Positions 6,433 to 9,694 of a stretch of 9,694 nucleotides of DNA are shown here, in pieces. Position numbers and translations under genes: made by a program. This stretch comes from Alcaligenaceae bacterium. GTDB taxonomy: Bacteria; Pseudomonadota; Gammaproteobacteria; Burkholderiales; Burkholderiaceae. Within the stretch, counting starts at the first letter, position 1. Each line of letters opens with the position of its first letter. The stretch spans positions 1-9,694 of the forward strand of contig CANBUF010000043.1 in the NCBI GenBank assembly GCA_947372575.1, read 5' to 3'. Below the pieces are notes generated by a model. That model worked only from the letters and a program-made list of their open reading frames with translations. It had not been told where the DNA came from and did not search any database.

Positions 6433-6506
6433 GCGGGTGTAGTTCAATGGCAGAACGGCGGCTTCCCAAGCCTCAAGCGTGGGTTCGATTCCCATCACCC
6501 GCTCCA
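6433..6506 (+). tRNA. tRNA-Gly, anticodon CCC
   Basis: A 74-base cloverleaf with encoded CCA. The acceptor stem is GCGGGTG/CACCCGC with discriminator T. The D stem is GTTC/GAAC, the anticodon loop TTCCCAA (anticodon CCC, reading GGG), and the T stem GTGGG/CCCAT around TTCGATT. It closely matches the layout of E. coli tRNA-Gly(CCC). The anticodon stem GCGGC/GCCTC has a C-U mismatch at the second pair (28:42), which is unusual for an otherwise intact tRNA. Confidence 0.95.
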
Positions 6507-6548
6507 GTTTTCCTTCACCATGCTGCGTTTCAGACTGCCTGATACCCC

Positions 6549-7289
6549 ATGACACCAATCATTAATATCGCTGCATATAAATTTGTTGCACTGGATCGCC
6601 TCGAAGAACGCCGCGAGGTCATGCTCGCGCGTGCCGAGGCGTGCGCCCTGAAAGGCAAAGTCATATTGACGCCAGAGGGCGTGAATATTTTTCTTGCGGG
6701 TACCCAGGTTTGCATGGATGCGTTTCTCAATTGGTTACGCGAAGACCCGGCATTCACCGATATCGAGGTGAAATTCAGCGTATCTGATGACGTGCCGTTC
6801 AAGCGCATGCTGGTCAAGATTAAAGAAGAAATCATCCGGATGAACCATCCGACGATTCGCCCTGAAGCGGGTCGTGCGCCTGCGGTGGATGCTAAGACCC
6901 TTGCACGCTGGCTGGCGCAGGGGCATGACGACAGTGGCCGTCCGGTTGTTATGCTCGACACACGCAATGATTTTGAGGTGCAGGCGGGGACTTTCCGTAA
7001 CGCCATCAACTGGCACATTACAAAGTTCACAGAGTTCCCCGCTGCGGTCCTTGAGCACAAAGACGAGCTGGTTGGTAAAACAATCGTCAGTTTCTGTACC
7101 GGCGGTATTCGCTGCGAAAAAGCAGCAATCTATATGGCTGAGGCAGGTGTAGAGAATATTTACCAGCTCGATGGTGGGATTCTCAGGTACTTCGAAGAAA
7201 CCGACAGTTCGGATTTTGAAGGGAACTGCTTTGTGTTTGACGAGCGTGAAACCCTCGACCCGCAGCTAAAGCCTCAGCCAGTCGCCTGA
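6549..7289 (+). CDS. trhO: tRNA uridine(34) hydroxylase TrhO (rhodanese-domain protein, YceA family)
   Basis: TrhO uses oxygen to hydroxylate uridine 34 in tRNAs that then carry xo5U-type modifications, widening wobble decoding. The 246-residue protein has the family's N-terminal alpha/beta domain (about 1-100, with KGKVILTPEGVN at 35-46) and a rhodanese-like domain (about 110-220). The active-site loop CTGGIRCEKA (183-192) has Cys183 in the catalytic position and the second family Cys189. It ends soon after GNCFVFDER (225-233). The cysteine-bearing C-terminal extension of the longer E. coli protein is absent, making this a short form. The ATG at 6549 has no Shine-Dalgarno. It lies 42 bases behind tRNA-Gly on the same strand without a visible terminator between, suggesting a shared transcript. 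Confidence 0.92.
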   Translation: MTPIINIAAYKFVALDRLEERREVMLARAEACALKGKVILTPEGVNIFLAGTQVCMDAFLNWLREDPAFTDIEVKFSVSDDVPFKRMLVKIKEEIIRMNHPTIRPEAGRAPAVDAKTLARWLAQGHDDSGRPVVMLDTRNDFEVQAGTFRNAINWHITKFTEFPAAVLEHKDELVGKTIVSFCTGGIRCEKAAIYMAEAGVENIYQLDGGILRYFEETDSSDFEGNCFVFDERETLDPQLKPQPVA

Positions 7290-7339
7290 GCCCGTGCCAC
7301 ACGTAAAAATCATGTGACGCAGGCCCAGCAGGATCCTTC

Positions 7340-9430
7340 TTAGTGAATACGCATACCGGGTTGTGCTCCAGCTGACGGATCAAGCAGGTAAATGCCTGCG
7401 TCGACTTGGTCATCGGCGTGGCTGGCTGCGAGCACCATGCCTTCAGAGATGCCGAATTTCATTTTGCGTGGGGCCAGATTGGCGACCATAACTGTCATGC
7501 GCCCGATCAGTAGCTCGGGTGAATAGACAGACTTGATCCCTGAAAACACATTGCGATGACGACCTTCGCCCACGTCCAGCGTCAGTCGTAGGAGTTTGGT
7601 TGAGCCTTCAACGTGCTCGCAATTGACGATGCGTGCGACGCGCAAGTCGACTTTGACAAAGTCATCAATGGATATCGTCTCGGCAAGTGGCTCGCCGCCA
7701 GGAATCTCGGCAGGTGCTTGTGGTGCTTGGTCGACCGCAGGCGGCTCAAAAAGCGCCTCGAGCATGGTGGGTTCGGCGCGTTGCATCAAGTGTTTGAAGG
7801 GATTGATGCGTGTGGGTAATTGGCCCGCATCATTCCAGACAAAACTTTTCTCGAGTCCAAACAGCTCCGTTGCTACGCGCTGGGCGAGGGAAGGGAGGAT
7901 GGGAGCGAGCATGACAGACAGCGCTTTAAAGCCGGCCAGAGCCGTCGAGCAAATGTCCTGCAACAGCGCGCGCTTTTCGGTGTCGGTCTCGAGCAGACCT
8001 TTTGCAACAAGCCAGGGCTGCGCGGCATCAAAGGCCTGGTTGATCAGGTCAGCCTGCGCCATGATTTCGCGGACCGCGCGGCCGAATTCGCGTGCTTCGA
8101 GATCGGCGCGGACGCGCTCGGCGACTGCTGCCCAGTGAGATGAAAGCCCTGCCTGGTCGCCGCTATAACGCAATTCGCCAGCAAAATATTTGCTGATGAA
8201 GTTGGCGGCGCGGCTGGCGATGTTGATGTATTTACCCACCAGGTCACTGTTGACGCGGGCAATGAAGTCTTCGGGATTGAAATCAATGTCCTCGACGCGG
8301 GCGTTGAGTTTAGCGGCGATGTAGTAGCGCATCCCTTCTGCATTCATACCCAGTTCGAGGTAACGCAACGGCGAAATACCAGTGCCACGGCTTTTTGACA
8401 TTTTCTCACCGCTCACGGTGATGAATCCATGCACGTTGAGCTGGTCAGGTGTTTTGCGTCCCGCGAATTTCAGCATCGCTGGCCAGAACAGTGCATGGAA
8501 ATACACAATGTCCTTGCCGATAAAGTGCACTTGCTCGGTTGTCCCGTTCGGGTCGAGCAGCGTGTCAAAATCCATGCTGATTTTGTTGCAGTAGGCTTTG
8601 AGTGATGCCAGGTAACCCACAGGCGCATCCAGCCAGACGTAAAAATATTTACCTGGCGCGTCAGGAATCTCAATTCCGAAGTAGGGCGCGTCACGCGAAA
8701 TATCCCAGTCACCCAGATTGACTTCATCGCCTTCTTTGCCATGGCCAAGCCATTCGCGTGTTTTGGCCAGCACTTCTGGTTGCAGTCGTTTGTTACCCTG
8801 GACGTTTGCGCCTGTGGTCCAAGCCTGCAGGAACTCAACGCATCTGGGGTCTGAGAGCTTAAAGAAAAAGTGTTCTGAGGTTTTGAGAACAGGCTTGGCT
8901 TTGGTCAGTGCTGAATAAGGCTCGATGAGCTCGGTCGGGGCGTACACCGCACCGCAGACCTCACATGAGTCGCCGTACTGGTCTTTGGCATGGCACTTTG
9001 GGCATTCGCCTTTGATGTAACGATCTGCCAGGAACATGCCTTTAACGGGATCGTAGAACTGTTCGATCTGCTTGGTCTCAATCAGATTCGCTGCCCGTAA
9101 ATGTCTGTAGATATCCTGCGAGAGGGCGACGTTTTCGGGGGAGTCTGTGGAATGCCAGTGATCAAACTCAATATGAAAGCCATTGAGGTACTGGGGGCGC
9201 TCGGCACCATAGCGGGCGACGAGAGCCTGCGGTGTGATGCCTTCGGCTTCGGCCTTGAGCATGATCGGGGCGCCATGCGTGTCATCGGCGCCGACAAAGT
9301 GCACGGTATGGCCGGCCATGCGCATCGTGCGCACCCAGATGTCTGCCTGGATATATTCCATGATGTGGCCAATGTGAAAAGAACCATTGGCATAGGGCAG
9401 GGCAGTTGTAACAAAGATAGTTCGGGACAT
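7340..9430 (-). CDS. metG: Methionyl-tRNA synthetase MetG
   Basis: MetG charges initiator and elongator tRNA-Met with methionine at the expense of ATP, in the cytosol. The 696-residue protein is a full-length dimer-type class I synthetase. The Rossmann catalytic domain has the HIGH signature at 19-22 ([10 protein letters not shown]). A zinc knuckle has C143, C146, C156 and C159 (CPKC...CEVC), and the KMSKS loop is at 343-347. A helical anticodon-binding domain follows (about 395-545). A proline/alanine-rich linker (about 560-580) joins the C-terminal Trbp111/OB-fold tRNA-binding and dimerisation domain (about 587-696, [12 protein letters not shown]). No Shine-Dalgarno precedes the ATG (GTCTTTCCTC-ATG). 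A weak TAAAAT at 9469-9464 could be its -10. It is convergent with trhO, 50 bp away, and follows a transporter gene on the same strand. Confidence 0.98.
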   Translation of the reverse strand: MSRTIFVTTALPYANGSFHIGHIMEYIQADIWVRTMRMAGHTVHFVGADDTHGAPIMLKAEAEGITPQALVARYGAERPQYLNGFHIEFDHWHSTDSPENVALSQDIYRHLRAANLIETKQIEQFYDPVKGMFLADRYIKGECPKCHAKDQYGDSCEVCGAVYAPTELIEPYSALTKAKPVLKTSEHFFFKLSDPRCVEFLQAWTTGANVQGNKRLQPEVLAKTREWLGHGKEGDEVNLGDWDISRDAPYFGIEIPDAPGKYFYVWLDAPVGYLASLKAYCNKISMDFDTLLDPNGTTEQVHFIGKDIVYFHALFWPAMLKFAGRKTPDQLNVHGFITVSGEKMSKSRGTGISPLRYLELGMNAEGMRYYIAAKLNARVEDIDFNPEDFIARVNSDLVGKYINIASRAANFISKYFAGELRYSGDQAGLSSHWAAVAERVRADLEAREFGRAVREIMAQADLINQAFDAAQPWLVAKGLLETDTEKRALLQDICSTALAGFKALSVMLAPILPSLAQRVATELFGLEKSFVWNDAGQLPTRINPFKHLMQRAEPTMLEALFEPPAVDQAPQAPAEIPGGEPLAETISIDDFVKVDLRVARIVNCEHVEGSTKLLRLTLDVGEGRHRNVFSGIKSVYSPELLIGRMTVMVANLAPRKMKFGISEGMVLAASHADDQVDAGIYLLDPSAGAQPGMRIH

Positions 9431-9517
9431 GAGGAAAGACCGGACGATGGAGTCAAGCCGAACATTTTAGAGCAGTGCGCAGGGAATTGCCGCGTGCAGC
9501 GGTTTTATGGCCGATTT

Positions 9518-9694
9518 TCAGGCGTGAGGAAAGACGCCCGAGTAATGCGCGCCCAGCGCAAAGGCCGCACTGGCAATCAGTGCCCAGACGGGATTCAAGC
9601 GGGTAAACAGTATGTAAGCCACGTTGGCTGCGATCAGAATGGGTGTCAACCATCCGCGATACGCCGCGTGTGCCAGGTCCAGCCCGCTCGCGAG
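9518..9694 (-). CDS. Probable chromate transporter (CHR family), C-terminal end (partial)
   Basis: The last 58 codons of a minus-strand gene enter at the right edge and stop at TGA (9520-9518). The product is a hydrophobic C-terminus with a segment around GWLTPILIAANVAYILF and another around NPVWALIASAAFALGA. The turn RLNPVWALI resembles the end of CHR-family chromate transporters, membrane proteins thought to export chromate. The assignment is by resemblance over a short stretch; another multi-pass membrane protein is possible. It lies 87 bp upstream of metG, and no clear terminator separates them. Confidence 0.5.
   Translation of the reverse strand, partial: LASGLDLAHAAYRGWLTPILIAANVAYILFTRLNPVWALIASAAFALGAHYSGVFPHA

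Noticed and set aside
6530..7060. 176-codon minus-strand open frame antisense to trhO
   Set aside because: Low-complexity Ser/Arg/Thr-rich product opposite a gene with a clear rhodanese motif.
7284..7324. Possible terminator between trhO and metG (GCCTG...CAGGC enclosing CACACG-TAAAAAT-CATGTG)
   Set aside because: The inner stem has a mismatch, the outer stem is separated by unpaired bases, and no T-run follows on either strand; too weak to call.
7596..8138. 180-codon plus-strand open frame inside metG
   Set aside because: Ser/Ala/Arg-rich composition and complete overlap with a well-supported synthetase gene; it is a mirror frame of metG.
9498..9512. CCGC-TGCAC-GCGG hairpin behind the transporter gene
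   Set aside because: Only four pairs and no T-run; not a convincing terminator.
1..9694. CRISPR arrays, rRNA genes, insertion sequences or toxin-antitoxin pairs
   Set aside because: No regularly spaced long repeats, no rRNA-like stretches, no transposase motifs and no paired small genes were seen in the window.

Overview
The window looks like chromosomal DNA of a betaproteobacterium, most likely an Alcaligenaceae-type member of the Burkholderiales. This rests on the protein flavour (HtpG, TrmB, a short-form TrhO, a PP0621-type small protein), moderate GC content and dense housekeeping gene order. The assignment is by recognition, not by a search.

Left edge (1-161): an AT-rich stretch (59 of 160 bases are G or C) lies directly behind the 3' end of a tRNA-Leu(CAA) gene. 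It holds three exact TGTACAACG repeats spaced 11 and 22 bp apart, a promoter-like pair, an SD-like GGGG and an ATG opening a reading frame that runs off the window. This resembles the end of an integrated element (attachment site plus integrase promoter). It is the only part that looks like accessory DNA.

Region 247-2312: a good sigma-32 heat-shock promoter drives htpG (Hsp90) and is interleaved with the divergent tRNA-Leu promoter. Region 2333-4012 (minus): a tight three-gene unit, ypjD-like membrane protein, PP0621-type small zinc-motif membrane protein, then ampD (cell-wall recycling amidase), convergent with htpG across a strong hairpin. Region 4041-5453 (plus): ffh, the SRP GTPase, divergent from ypjD with only 28 bp between the chosen starts and a likely intrinsic terminator at its end. 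Region 5469-6340 (minus): thiS and trmB, 2 bp apart, with no thiG between or beside them. Region 6407-7289 (plus): a tRNA-Gly(CCC) gene followed 42 bp later by trhO, a tRNA U34 hydroxylase. Region 7340-9430 (minus): metG, methionyl-tRNA synthetase, full length with the C-terminal tRNA-binding domain. Region 9518-9694 (minus): the C-terminal end of a probable chromate transporter.

Together the genes serve protein synthesis and quality control: two tRNAs, a tRNA synthetase, two tRNA-modifying enzymes (TrmB, TrhO), the SRP GTPase and Hsp90. Cell-wall recycling and thiamine sulfur-carrier genes are interspersed. There is no gene-free stretch above 300 bases. I see no CRISPR array, rRNA gene or complete transposon. 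I did not find a clear new system; the best leads are the element boundary at tRNA-Leu and several compact regulatory arrangements.
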